From Lachnospiraceae bacterium (lineage in GTDB: Bacteria; Bacillota; Clostridia; Lachnospirales; Lachnospiraceae), in assembly GCA_017521605.1 (NCBI GenBank), contig JAFXCD010000009.1, forward strand, positions 1 through 64,000: DNA of 64,000 bases. Reading direction: 5' to 3'. Positions 18,115-26,356 of this stretch are shown one piece after another. Made by a program: the position numbers and the translations under genes. Position 1 is the first letter of the stretch. Every line of letters begins with the position of its first letter. A model generated the notes under the pieces. That model made no database searches, was not told where the DNA came from, and saw only the letters and a program-made list of their open reading frames with translations.

Positions 18115-18633
18115 CTACTTGTTTTTATTCTTTATATCATCCATTTCCTTAATCAACTCTTCTAACGGACGATACTCGCCACCCCAGTATTCAAAAGTGT
18201 GCATTCCTTCATCTTCTAGAATCGGACCAAGCATTTTTATAGAAACATTCATCCTACTTAATATTTCCTCATAGTTTGGAATCTCTTCTTCAAATGGAAG
18301 TAACTTCTGAAAACTCTTATAGGACACGCCAAAAACGATATTTTTTATTCCTAATGATGCAATCGCCATAAGGCAGCGGACACATGGGGCACAACTTGTA
18401 TAAAATATGGCATTCTCAAAAACCTTGTCCGAAAACTTATTTGCACATTTATGAACAAGATTAAACTCTGCATGACCGAATATACCTTTTTCATAATCAG
18501 AAGTATTTTCTGCTTCTGCAATAATCTTATCTTCACTAACTAATACTGCACCAAAAGTGTCATATTCTTTTTTTCCGGCACTAATTGCCAACTCGTAACA
18601 CCTTTTTATATATTTTTCATGATCGCTGTTCAT
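18115..18633 (-). CDS. zinc-dependent nucleoside/nucleotide deaminase family protein
   Basis: 172 residues. The zinc site is complete: FGHAEFN supplies the histidine and catalytic glutamate, and SCAPCVRC supplies the two cysteines. This is the CDA/dCMP-guanine deaminase superfamily. The C-terminal extension (LEDEGMHTFEYWGGEY) resembles a clostridial nucleoside deaminase branch of unknown substrate. It could act on a modified base or a nucleoside antibiotic. Confidence 0.87.
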   Translation of the reverse strand: MNSDHEKYIKRCYELAISAGKKEYDTFGAVLVSEDKIIAEAENTSDYEKGIFGHAEFNLVHKCANKFSDKVFENAIFYTSCAPCVRCLMAIASLGIKNIVFGVSYKSFQKLLPFEEEIPNYEEILSRMNVSIKMLGPILEDEGMHTFEYWGGEYRPLEELIKEMDDIKNKNK

Positions 18634-18720
18634 ATATCTTTCCTCTACAAATATCTATTTGTTTATCTCTTCAAGTATAAATTATATTCATACGCATCGC
18701 CCCGGTACTCTTCTTGTTTA

Positions 18721-19899
18721 TCACAAAAATAAACCATTAACAATCATCTCCGCGCATTCAGCCGAACTATTTACACTGGTATCAACCCTCAGCTTGTATG
18801 CAATATTTTTCGCCATCAGTTCGTGCTGCTCGTCTGACTGGCTTTCGTATCTGTCACCACGCGCAATGTTTCTCTCTCTGCATATGTCGAGGGGGCAGTA
18901 TACTTCCACCAAATCAAGCGGATTGTCCTTCAGTATCTCCAGTAACTGCTGATAATGAGGCTTTATTTCCTCTCTCTCAACCAGTATTCCGTCAATCAAT
19001 ACATTCTTGCCCATATCGGAATAAAGTTTCGCAGTATGATACATCATAATGATTACTTCGCTAAGATATTTCCAATAGTTTTCCTGTAAATACTTGTCAC
19101 CCACCATCTCTTGAAACAAATCATTAGCAACCACATAAAAAAATATGTCGTCACGCTCCTGTAGCGCTTCCACTATGGATGTTTTTCCTGAACTGGTTAA
19201 TCCATTCAAAAAAATAATTCGTCCTTTTTCATGTTGTTTCCTCATCTGCTCCAAATGCTCCTGTGTAAGGGGCTCAATCTCACCCTTCTCCAGCCGATAG
19301 ATTTCCCCTATCTTTGTTATACTATCTTCTTTCACAAAAATAGCACTTTCATCCGTCATAAGGCATACCGGGAGCTCCATGGAAACCTGCTTCAAAGCCT
19401 GTAACCATTCATCCTCCAATGGATAATGGGCCTTGATTGTAATATTTGCAAATCCTAAACCTTCATAGGGTGTAGGGGTTTCATAGATATCCACCGTAGG
19501 GCTTCCCATGTTCATTGCACCTGCACTTACACCCAGTATCACAGCACTGCTACGGCGAATCTCGTCAATTATCCCTTTTTCGCACATCAGTTGGTACTGC
19601 CGGGTTGCGTTACCTCCCATAAGGAAAATGCAGGAGGCCTCACGGATTAAGTTTACTGCCTCATCCGCTTTTGTCCGATGGTCAATCACATAATACTTTG
19701 CAAAAGGCATATTTCTCTCCACAAACATCCTATGCATACCATGCGAATCCTCATCGTTTTGTGTATAATTATCCGGCTGACAGCTGATAAACACAAGGCT
19801 GTCCCGAATCTCCAGCGCCTCCTTCAGTACCTCTGCAATGGGGTCCGTAAAGTGGCGTGTTGGAAATCCGCTAAAAAATCCCAGTAATTTGGCATTCAT
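18721..19899 (-). CDS. peptidase E (S51)-like domain fused to chloramphenicol phosphotransferase-like kinase
   Basis: 392 residues in two domains. Residues 1-205 match peptidase E/S51: a GVSAGA nucleophile elbow with S125 and a candidate histidine at 158 (IKAHYP). Residues about 226-392 form a P-loop kinase, with FLNGLTSSGKTS (230-241) and later VLIDGILVE, as in chloramphenicol phosphotransferase. AGGAGG precedes the ATG. The fusion suggests that one protein handles a peptide-like and a hydroxyl-bearing part of a compound, or a peptidyl-nucleotide; this is inference. Confidence 0.85.
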   Translation of the reverse strand: MNAKLLGFFSGFPTRHFTDPIAEVLKEALEIRDSLVFISCQPDNYTQNDEDSHGMHRMFVERNMPFAKYYVIDHRTKADEAVNLIREASCIFLMGGNATRQYQLMCEKGIIDEIRRSSAVILGVSAGAMNMGSPTVDIYETPTPYEGLGFANITIKAHYPLEDEWLQALKQVSMELPVCLMTDESAIFVKEDSITKIGEIYRLEKGEIEPLTQEHLEQMRKQHEKGRIIFLNGLTSSGKTSIVEALQERDDIFFYVVANDLFQEMVGDKYLQENYWKYLSEVIIMMYHTAKLYSDMGKNVLIDGILVEREEIKPHYQQLLEILKDNPLDLVEVYCPLDICRERNIARGDRYESQSDEQHELMAKNIAYKLRVDTSVNSSAECAEMIVNGLFL

Positions 19900-19911
19900 G
19901 TTCTCTACCTC

Positions 19912-20697
19912 CTAAAACTTATATTCATCAGGTCGTTCTAATATTTGGCTCCATCTTGCAGATATCAATTTGGCATATAATATCGGTGCCAATCCATAAT
20001 GACCCAATGCATATGCATCATTAAACTCCATTAATAGAGTCTTTCCCTCGGCTGTCACACAAATATCCATGCTACATGCTGCCGGCCTATTTTCTATATT
20101 CTTAAATTCATTTAACATGTCTTGAAGGACATTTTCGTCATAGTGATATAAAAAACTTTTCCTTTCGGGATCCAGCAACAAGCCATATGGGCGTACATCA
20201 ATCATTTCATCGTACATAATGAAACAACGCCACTCTGCTTTAATATTTAATGCCTCACTGACAAGAACCTCATAGTTTTCGTAACAATTCCCACAACCTA
20301 TTAAATCATTAATACCGGATATAATCTTACCAGTAAAAGCTTTGCTCCTGACAGGCTTTACAAAATAACCTGCACTCCACTTTTCCTCATGTGTGGATAT
20401 ACTATCTATTGTATCAATCCAAACTTTTCTTCCTAAGAATCTTTCAAAATTTGCAGGATAATCATCTATATGCGGCTCTTTTCCAAACTTTTTAAATATC
20501 TTATTACATTGGTCTATGTAATCCAAAACAATATCTTCTTCAGATACTTTGTCATATATTTCATCAATTGTATGATATGGAATAATTTCTGCCCCCAGTT
20601 CTCTAAATCCATACATCGCATTTGAAATATTACAGCTATGGGGAACTTCTATATTCATTCCACTATCAAATCTTGTTTTTAACCAAACTCTTCCCAT
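19912..20697 (-). CDS. ATP-grasp domain protein (R2K clade-like)
   Basis: 261 residues. The region FVKPVRSKAFTGK, the WRCFIMYDEMID segment and the LLMEFNDAYALGHYG ending match the R2K clade of ATP-grasp proteins (formerly DUF4343). They are predicted peptide or protein ligases and occur in biological-conflict contexts. Metal-binding acidic and asparagine residues are present near EFND. GGAG precedes the ATG at suitable spacing. It is 12 bases from the S51-kinase fusion. Confidence 0.75.
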   Translation of the reverse strand: MGRVWLKTRFDSGMNIEVPHSCNISNAMYGFRELGAEIIPYHTIDEIYDKVSEEDIVLDYIDQCNKIFKKFGKEPHIDDYPANFERFLGRKVWIDTIDSISTHEEKWSAGYFVKPVRSKAFTGKIISGINDLIGCGNCYENYEVLVSEALNIKAEWRCFIMYDEMIDVRPYGLLLDPERKSFLYHYDENVLQDMLNEFKNIENRPAACSMDICVTAEGKTLLMEFNDAYALGHYGLAPILYAKLISARWSQILERPDEYKF

Positions 20698-20723
20698 ATA
20701 TTCTCATCTCCAATTCGAATCTA

Positions 20724-21254
20724 TCAATCCCTCAGCTTCTTGGAAAGGAACAGCACCAAATCGTCATCAATGGTACAAACCGTCTCATACTGGATGCATT
20801 GCTTGTCCTGATACCACACACCGGAACCATCCGGAATATACCCACGCTTCACATACATCCGCTGAGCACTGCCATAAGCATCACACAGACCAACGCCCAG
20901 ACAAACGGTATCCGCATACTGCCCCGCAATCTGCTCTGCCACATCCATCAGTCTGTTGCCGATTCCTTTCCTTTGATACTTTTGCAACACACTGAAATCA
21001 AAGATTTCCGGCACACCTTTCCCTTTAAATGGCCCTTCATGGGCGGTCAGGTACACATACACAGAGCCGGCAGGATGTCCCTGATATACCGCCGTCAGGG
21101 CAACACATTTCCCCTCAGCCTGGTCTTTCAGTCTCATCAGGCAATCCCCAATTTCCGGGTGCCATCCCTGGGCAGTGTATTCCTCGTAAAAAATCCTATC
21201 GTCCGCTTCTTCCATATTGCGGATTACCAATCTTTCGTCTTTATAGTAAATCAT
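20724..21254 (-). CDS. GNAT acetyltransferase
   Basis: 176 residues. The N-terminus (DERLVIRNMEEAD) and VLQKYQRKGIGNRLM motif A place it among typical GNATs, and MYVKRGYIPDGSGVWY is the C-terminal block. AAAGGAGG precedes the ATG. Substrate unknown. Confidence 0.87.
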   Translation of the reverse strand: MIYYKDERLVIRNMEEADDRIFYEEYTAQGWHPEIGDCLMRLKDQAEGKCVALTAVYQGHPAGSVYVYLTAHEGPFKGKGVPEIFDFSVLQKYQRKGIGNRLMDVAEQIAGQYADTVCLGVGLCDAYGSAQRMYVKRGYIPDGSGVWYQDKQCIQYETVCTIDDDLVLFLSKKLRD

Positions 21255-21308
21255 TAATTTTTCCTCCTTTAGTTTTGCATCCTATAGCATGCGAAACGCG
21301 TTCGTTTA

Positions 21309-21869
21309 CTACATCAAAAATTCTTCCATATCTTTCGAAAGCTCTGCTACTTCCTCTTCCACAGTCTTTCCTGCATTGTCATACAAATGTCCCTGATTCT
21401 CGGGAAGACTATCCAGCTTCTTCTTTAAGAATATGGCTCTCTCTATCAATTCATCATCTCCTCGGGTCTGAAGGCGTTCTGTGATTGCTTCCTCCGTTGC
21501 AGTAAGTACCAAATAATAAAGCTTCGCATCTTGCTCCTTTGCAAGCTTTTGTAACAGTGGCAGTTCATCCTCAACTACATAATCAATCACAACATCCAAA
21601 CCACGCCTCAGTGCCTTTCGGGCTACATCCAAAATGCATTCCCAGTTAAACTTCAAAACCTGCGTCCATGCCAATGGATTGGACTCTTGCAATTCCACAA
21701 GGAAAGCATCTTGTTCATACATTCCCACAAAACCTTGATGAAACATATCACCATGTATCACATAAATCCTTATTTGTTTCTCCACCTTCACCAAATACTC
21801 CGCATAGGCATCCGTGAGCGTTGATTTGCCACATCCACACGGACCTGATATAACATATATATTTCCCAT
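21309..21869 (-). CDS. P-loop kinase, AAA/zeta-like
   Basis: 186 residues with Walker A SGPCGCGKST (8-17), followed by a histidine-aspartate pair (IHGDMFHQG) where kinases of this class bind acceptor, and a basic ITERLQTRGDD lid. Related proteins include small-molecule phosphotransferases and zeta toxins; no epsilon-type antitoxin gene adjoins it. AAGGAG precedes the ATG. Confidence 0.85.
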   Translation of the reverse strand: MGNIYVISGPCGCGKSTLTDAYAEYLVKVEKQIRIYVIHGDMFHQGFVGMYEQDAFLVELQESNPLAWTQVLKFNWECILDVARKALRRGLDVVIDYVVEDELPLLQKLAKEQDAKLYYLVLTATEEAITERLQTRGDDELIERAIFLKKKLDSLPENQGHLYDNAGKTVEEEVAELSKDMEEFLM

Positions 21870-21875
21870 TATTGT

Positions 21876-22451
21876 CTACTCCTTTTCATCTTCAATCCTT
21901 AAGTTCGTGATATAATAAAATGCATCCTCACAATCTCTGAAAACCTGATTTCCCAAATAATCCATTCCTATTTTCTCTAATACTCTTCTGGACGCTGTAT
22001 TTCCCAGTTGAGCCATACCATATATCCCCTTAATGCTTGTAGTTGCAAACGCCTCTTTTAGCATTTGTTTGCCGAGCTCGGTTGCATAACCCTTTCCCCA
22101 AAATGGTACGCCTAATTTCCACTCGATTTCAGGTTCTTTCTCTTTATATGGATTTAACCCACACAATCCGATTATTTGATTTGTCTCTTTCTCTATGATC
22201 GCGCCATGATAATTATCCAAACTTTTAAACTCTTTCTCTATCATGAATTGAATGTATTTTTCTGTACGCTGTAAATCCCAAGGGTTGTTTTTGTCCTTTG
22301 TGTAAGTATGTACAAGAGGGTCGGACATAACTTTAAACAAACCAGCTATATCCTCTAATAACCACTCGCGAACAATTAATCTCTCGGTTTCAAAATATCT
22401 ATGTTCTGATGTCTTTAAAGCATTTTCTTGTACTTGCACTAAATTGGTCAC
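21876..22451 (-). CDS. GNAT acetyltransferase, RimJ/RimL type
   Basis: 191 residues with FETERLIVREW at the start of the domain, motif A FWGKGYATEL and motif B VLEKIGM. GTG is the start codon; GGAGG lies about 6 bases upstream and no better ATG exists near it. The 6-base gap to the downstream kinase suggests coupling. Confidence 0.86.
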   Translation of the reverse strand: MTNLVQVQENALKTSEHRYFETERLIVREWLLEDIAGLFKVMSDPLVHTYTKDKNNPWDLQRTEKYIQFMIEKEFKSLDNYHGAIIEKETNQIIGLCGLNPYKEKEPEIEWKLGVPFWGKGYATELGKQMLKEAFATTSIKGIYGMAQLGNTASRRVLEKIGMDYLGNQVFRDCEDAFYYITNLRIEDEKE

Positions 22452-22489
22452 CCTTTTCCTCCATAATTCAGATACTTGGCATTTTAGCC

Positions 22490-22660
22490 CTACAATACCT
22501 TTTCAAAAATCTTATTTGCACATTCTGATGTGGTCATAAAGTATGATCTTTCACAGAGAAGCCCGGAAATCTCATATACATCATCTTCATATATCACATC
22601 CTCAGCTGTCGTCTTAAGGAAATCATCAATAGACACCATTTCTATATCATAATTTGATAG
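22490..22660 (-). pseudogene. chloramphenicol phosphotransferase-like kinase remnant
   Basis: This stretch encodes EMVSIDDFLKTTAEDVIYED and the adjoining VYEISGLLCE, then jumps to FMTTSECANKIFEK. Both blocks are near copies of parts of the kinases at 24,169 and 28,583, but the Walker A N-terminus and the central 75 or so residues are missing. It is joined to the 3' end of the methyltransferase gene at 22,647. It is a third, decayed member of the duplicated kinase set. An open frame of 82 codons covers it, but the upstream part is not kinase-like. Confidence 0.82.
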
Positions 22661-23411
22661 CTTTGGTCGCAATAGACGAATTAATAAATTTATCCAATGC
22701 CGTACCACCAATATCTTCATAGAAACCGACAATAGCAAAACCAGCCTCTATCTGACCTTGAATTTGTTCCTCCAATGTATGGCTCCAAAGATAACCGCCG
22801 CTTTCAACAACCTTTCTCGTTTCCGGATCGTCCATATGATCAATATCTGCGTATGGAATGGTATTTGTCACTTCAAAAATTCCTTGTTCTAATTTCCCAA
22901 CATTGAAAATGTATTCTATGGGATTTCCAAATCCTGATAACAATATGCCCTTCTTTTTCAGTACTCTCGCACATTCTCTCCATACAGGCTGAACATTATC
23001 AATATACCCGTTTGACCAGGGATGAATGATACAATCAAAGGATTCATCTTCAAACACAGATAAATCTTGCATGTTTCCTTGAACCGTTCTGATTTTCAGA
23101 TTATCCCTTTGGGCTACAAAAGCATCTTTCTCTAATTGCTTTATACTATTATCAAACACAGTTACATCCGCACCGGTGGCCGCTAATATGGGGCCTTGTT
23201 GGCCGCCACCACTTGCCAGACATAATATCCTTTTTTCTTCAAGTTTCTCCGGAAACCAATTAGCCGGAACCGGCTTTGTCGGCGTTAACACAATACTCCA
23301 AACGCCTTCTCGGGCAAGCTTGACCATTTCACTTGTTACAGGGATAGACCATGTATCATTATTTTCGGAACGCTCATCCCATATTTTACTATTTTCTACT
23401 ATATACTTCAT
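22647..23411 (-). CDS. class I SAM-dependent methyltransferase
   Basis: 254 residues with motif I ILCLASGGGQQGP (62-74), DVTVFD at strand 2 and RVLKKKGILL after strand 4. The N-terminus (WDERSENNDTWSIPV) and length match a clostridial family also represented at 30,273. The ATG follows a weak AGGG site. Its last codons abut the kinase remnant, so the original downstream neighbour has been lost. Confidence 0.88.
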   Translation of the reverse strand: MKYIVENSKIWDERSENNDTWSIPVTSEMVKLAREGVWSIVLTPTKPVPANWFPEKLEEKRILCLASGGGQQGPILAATGADVTVFDNSIKQLEKDAFVAQRDNLKIRTVQGNMQDLSVFEDESFDCIIHPWSNGYIDNVQPVWRECARVLKKKGILLSGFGNPIEYIFNVGKLEQGIFEVTNTIPYADIDHMDDPETRKVVESGGYLWSHTLEEQIQGQIEAGFAIVGFYEDIGGTALDKFINSSIATKAIKL

Positions 23412-23464
23412 TTTACTACTTTCCCTTATCCTTTTTTGCTAATTTAATATCAAGACGCTTAACC

Positions 23465-23725
23465 CTATTCATTAGTAATACTTCGGGCAAATGCTTTCAC
23501 GCCTTCTATGGCCTCTTGAGTCTGAAATGATGCAAGGTTATCGTTGTCCTGTACGGAATAGATACCCACATATTTAAGGTTAGAATGAACACACAGTCGT
23601 TTCATACCCATCTCAAAAGGCTCCGTGGCGTACTTTCCTTCATAACCGTGGGTGGCAATAATAGCAACCTTCTTCCCTTCCCACAGATTGCTATTATCTT
23701 TGCCATAAATATTTCTCCTTGTCAT
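23465..23725 (-). pseudogene. flavodoxin-family oxidoreductase fragment fused to a P-loop kinase 5' stub
   Basis: The C-terminal half of a flavodoxin-like NAD(P)H oxidoreductase is visible (KKVAIIATHGYEGKY, then SVQDNDN), but the N-terminal FMN-binding part is absent. Upstream of the join, about 45 bases match the ribosome site and first ten codons (MAKIIAICGK) of the kinase at 27,540-28,031, in a different frame. So two unrelated gene ends were joined at a short TGTGGGAA-like word. The product is unlikely to work. Confidence 0.75.
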
Positions 23726-24155
23726 ATATAAATTCAACGTTATTAACTCCAGACAATGTAAACGCCCTGCAATTTATATCAGTATCCATAACAAAACCAA
23801 GCGACTTATAGAAAGCAACGGTTTTCTCGGTGTTATCTGTCAGTAAATGCAACTGATACACACCACAGTATTCTTCCATTATCTTTTTCAACAATGCCGT
23901 ACCAATACCTTGCCTTTGATATTCGGGATATACGAGTAAATCTTGTACAAAGACTACCGAAAACCCGTCACCAACAACTCGAATAACACCTACAAGGTCG
24001 TTGTCAGCATATGCGGCATAGATTCTCAACGAGTGCGCATATGCCTCTTTCAGCATTTGAGGACTCTTGGTGTAACTTGCCCATCCGACACTTTTATAAA
24101 GGGACAGTATTTCCTGCTCATTGTAATTAGTATATTCTCTTATGATGTAATCCAT
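23694..24155 (-). CDS. GNAT acetyltransferase (copy A of duplicated gene)
   Basis: 153 residues. The first 133 differ from copy B (28,147) at only four positions, with motif A YQRQGIGTALL and motif B FYKSLGF. After NCRAF the two diverge: here the frame reads on into the leader of the adjoining kinase stub and ends YLWQR. This tail is probably an effect of a deletion of the spacer that follows copy B. GAGGAG precedes the ATG. Substrate unknown. Confidence 0.86.
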   Translation of the reverse strand: MDYIIREYTNYNEQEILSLYKSVGWASYTKSPQMLKEAYAHSLRIYAAYADNDLVGVIRVVGDGFSVVFVQDLLVYPEYQRQGIGTALLKKIMEEYCGVYQLHLLTDNTEKTVAFYKSLGFVMDTDINCRAFTLSGVNNVEFIYDKEKYLWQR

Positions 24156-24168
24156 AGTTTCTCCTCGT

Positions 24169-24672
24169 TTAACCCTTTAATATCTTATCAAAAATCTTAT
24201 GCGCACACTCTGATATGGTCATAAAATGAGTATCTATTGTCAAGTCATATCCCTCCTTGGGATACAAATATGTATACGATGCTTCGGCAGAGCCCGGACA
24301 TCTATCCTTTCGCTCCTGCTCCCTTTTTTGTATGATTTCCAAAGGACAAGTAACATGTACCATCCACAAACGATTGGGACTTACAGTCTCTTTTAATTGG
24401 TCAAAAATCCGTTCACTGGTAATCACATGGTCAATAATCACACCCTGACTGACACTAAAAACCTCCATTACCTTCTCGCAGAGGGGTCCGGAAATCTCAT
24501 ATACATCATCCTCATATATTACATATTCTGTTGTCATCTTAAGGAAATCATCAATGGATACTATTTCATATTGTTCATTTCTTTTCTTCTCTATTAGCGC
24601 CTGCAATGCCTTTGCCAATGTAGATTTCCCGGCACTTGAGGAACCATTAAGCAAAATAATCTGTTTTTCCAT
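24169..24672 (-). CDS. chloramphenicol phosphotransferase-like P-loop kinase (copy A)
   Basis: 167 residues with Walker A LLNGSSSAGKST (7-18) and VSIDDFLKM, the aspartate pair that contacts acceptor hydroxyl in chloramphenicol 3-O-phosphotransferase. VIIDHVITSE and the ERKDRCPGSAE lid are also typical. The same protein occurs at 28,583 with about 22 differences, and as a remnant at 22,490. Chloramphenicol is the family's known substrate; other targets are possible. Confidence 0.87.
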   Translation of the reverse strand: MEKQIILLNGSSSAGKSTLAKALQALIEKKRNEQYEIVSIDDFLKMTTEYVIYEDDVYEISGPLCEKVMEVFSVSQGVIIDHVITSERIFDQLKETVSPNRLWMVHVTCPLEIIQKREQERKDRCPGSAEASYTYLYPKEGYDLTIDTHFMTISECAHKIFDKILKG

Positions 24673-24703
24673 ACTGTCTTGCCCCTGTCAAATAAATCTG
24701 CCT

Positions 24704-25084
24704 CTATAATCTATAAGGCAATAATTCTCCTATCGTTGTAACAGAACCATCTTCTAAAAGCACCTCACACAGATAGTTATCATCATGTAGACAGTTTATA
24801 AATTCTCTGCAACGACCACAGGGTGCACATCCGCAACCATTATCATCAACACCTGTTGCAACCATCTTTACTATTTTTGATTCCCCGGCTGTTACCATGG
24901 CCGCTGCTGCCGCATGTTCTGCACAAAATCCCATCCCTGCAGGAACATCAATACACACTCCTGTATATACATTTCCTTTATCTGTGAGAAATGCAGCCGC
25001 CACTGTACCAGCAGTTGCCAATCGGGATAATCTACGCTCATTTAAAGCAGCTTGTGCTCTTTTTTGTAATTCACTAAATTCCAT
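24704..25084 (-). CDS. cytidine/blasticidin-S deaminase-like enzyme
   Basis: 126 residues. CAEHAA gives the zinc cysteine and catalytic glutamate, and PCGRCREF gives the two other zinc cysteines. The usual NxEN nucleoside-binding motif of cytidine deaminases is replaced by VCIDVPAG, and the ending GELLPYRL is closer to the blasticidin-S deaminase branch. It may therefore act on an unusual cytosine nucleoside. A standard Cdd role is the alternative. TGGAGG precedes the ATG. Confidence 0.8.
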   Translation of the reverse strand: MEFSELQKRAQAALNERRLSRLATAGTVAAAFLTDKGNVYTGVCIDVPAGMGFCAEHAAAAAMVTAGESKIVKMVATGVDDNGCGCAPCGRCREFINCLHDDNYLCEVLLEDGSVTTIGELLPYRL

Positions 25085-25113
25085 ATGTCCTCCAAAAGTT
25101 GAGATTTTTCGAT

Positions 25114-25620
25114 TTACAAATTTATCGAATAATATTGACTGATTTTGCCTTCGTTATAGTTATCATTTTCATATACCAACACTCCACCATTCTTTTTGAT
25201 GGTAGCTGCAGATGCCAGATTATCCTTATAGCAACCAAGCAAAACCTTGTCCATTCCTTTTTCTTTGCAGATAGACAATGCATGGCGGAGCATTTTGGTG
25301 GCATAACCTTTATTTCTTTCGAACGGTCTTACGCCGTATCCGATATCACCATACATTTCAGTAAGGCTTTTAGGCAATTCGTATCGAATGCTTAACAATC
25401 CGATGAGCTTATTATTATCAAAGCAAAGGTACAACAACGATTTACCCCATTGCTCATCCCCGTCTGAAGCATTTCTATGTATTTTTTCTACCCAATCCGC
25501 ATACTCGGAAGCCGATAATCCAAGACTTGCACTAATGCTAGTTTCTTTATTATCGTAATGCTCCTGTATATATTCCTGCAAAATACTTTTATCGTTTATT
25601 TCCGGAAGTCTGTATATCAT
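25114..25620 (-). CDS. GNAT acetyltransferase
   Basis: About 168 residues. The pattern IGYGVRPFERNKGYATKML is shared with the COG3981 predicted acetyltransferases, as is NGGVLVYEND near the end. The ATG at 25,620 lies behind TGAGG. The same subfamily is represented at 35,248. Substrate unknown. Confidence 0.86.
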   Translation of the reverse strand: MIYRLPEINDKSILQEYIQEHYDNKETSISASLGLSASEYADWVEKIHRNASDGDEQWGKSLLYLCFDNNKLIGLLSIRYELPKSLTEMYGDIGYGVRPFERNKGYATKMLRHALSICKEKGMDKVLLGCYKDNLASAATIKKNGGVLVYENDNYNEGKISQYYSINL

Positions 25621-25638
25621 GTTTATCACCTCAATGAA

Positions 25639-26244
25639 CTAAAAACTAATATGCTCTACGCTAACTCCATCCCCGTTATCTTCAATCAAAAGATAGGTCG
25701 CCCCTTCTAACCCTAATGCTGAAACAGAAACTACATTTCCTTTCACGAAATTTTGATGAGAATGGCCGATTACAACAAGTTCATATTTCATTACATCTTC
25801 ACTTTTACAAACCTTATCAAATACACCATTTTTCAAGTCTGCCAGTTGTAAAAAAGGATACGACGAATTAATATCTGAAAACAAAAAATGTGAAAAATGT
25901 ATTTTATGTCTATGACATTCACATTCATAAAACAACGGCATCTGCTTGATGAACTGCATTTGCTCACTTGTAAGCTTTTTTCTCGTTTCGTCATAATACC
26001 CCCTCAAATATTCCACATCAGGATCAATATCAACTCCATACTCCATATAAAGTTCGCAATTACCTTTTAAACAGACTATTTCATTGTCTTTTAATAATTT
26101 CAGACATTCTATTTCTTCATTCCCTCGTTGAAAAATATCTCCCAAAAATACCGTTAAATCTACATTTTCTTCTTTGGTTTGTTTAAGCACTGCTTTTAAT
26201 GCCTTTAGATTTCCGTGAATATCGGAAAAAACTGCTATTTTCAT
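25639..26244 (-). CDS. calcineurin-like metallophosphoesterase, YfcE type
   Basis: 201 residues with the metal motifs in order: FSDIHGN (7-13), LGDIFQRG, GNCE and GHSHQNF. This is the YfcE/MJ0936 group of small phosphodiesterases, acting on phosphodiester or phosphomonoester nucleotides. AAAGGA precedes the ATG. It is one of several nucleotide-cleaving enzymes in the island. Confidence 0.88.
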   Translation of the reverse strand: MKIAVFSDIHGNLKALKAVLKQTKEENVDLTVFLGDIFQRGNEEIECLKLLKDNEIVCLKGNCELYMEYGVDIDPDVEYLRGYYDETRKKLTSEQMQFIKQMPLFYECECHRHKIHFSHFLFSDINSSYPFLQLADLKNGVFDKVCKSEDVMKYELVVIGHSHQNFVKGNVVSVSALGLEGATYLLIEDNGDGVSVEHISF

Positions 26245-26263
26245 AACTCATCCTTTCTTATCT

Positions 26264-26300
26264 TGTCATCCCTCGCTTTCAGCTCGGTCAATTCTTAGTT
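26264..26300. repeat. short intergenic repeat, copy 1
   Basis: The word ttgtcatccctcgct followed by agctcggtcaatt lies between the metallophosphoesterase and a GNAT stub. A near copy is at 28,106-28,140. The two copies differ by a few bases and a small insertion. Meaning unknown. Confidence 0.5.
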
Positions 26301-26303
26301 GTC

Positions 26304-26356
26304 TACTCCGTACCTTTCCACTCTTCTTTTGGTAAAGGAATAATATCCTACTCCTT
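26304..26356 (-). pseudogene. GNAT N-terminal relic
   Basis: Read on the minus strand, this encodes DIIPLPKEEWKG, nearly identical to the start of the GNAT at 17,506-18,096 (EIIPLPKEEWKG). The stop codon of the upstream GNAT (TAG at 26,348-26,350) aligns with the tyrosine codon of that N-terminus, so the relic is fused to the gene end. The rest of the paralogue has gone. Confidence 0.7.

Larger units (their letters stand above)
23679..24672 (-). repeat. segmental duplication, copy A
   Basis: This block contains a kinase gene, a GNAT gene and the first 30 bases of a P-loop kinase. It matches 28,006-29,080. The GNAT parts are about 97 percent identical in protein and the kinases about 87 percent, by my count. 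Copy A lacks about 100 bases of spacer after the GNAT. Confidence 0.85.

Noticed and set aside
21309..21869. Zeta-type toxin of a toxin-antitoxin pair
   Set aside because: The P-loop is shared with many kinases, no small antitoxin gene adjoins it, and the neighbours are GNATs.
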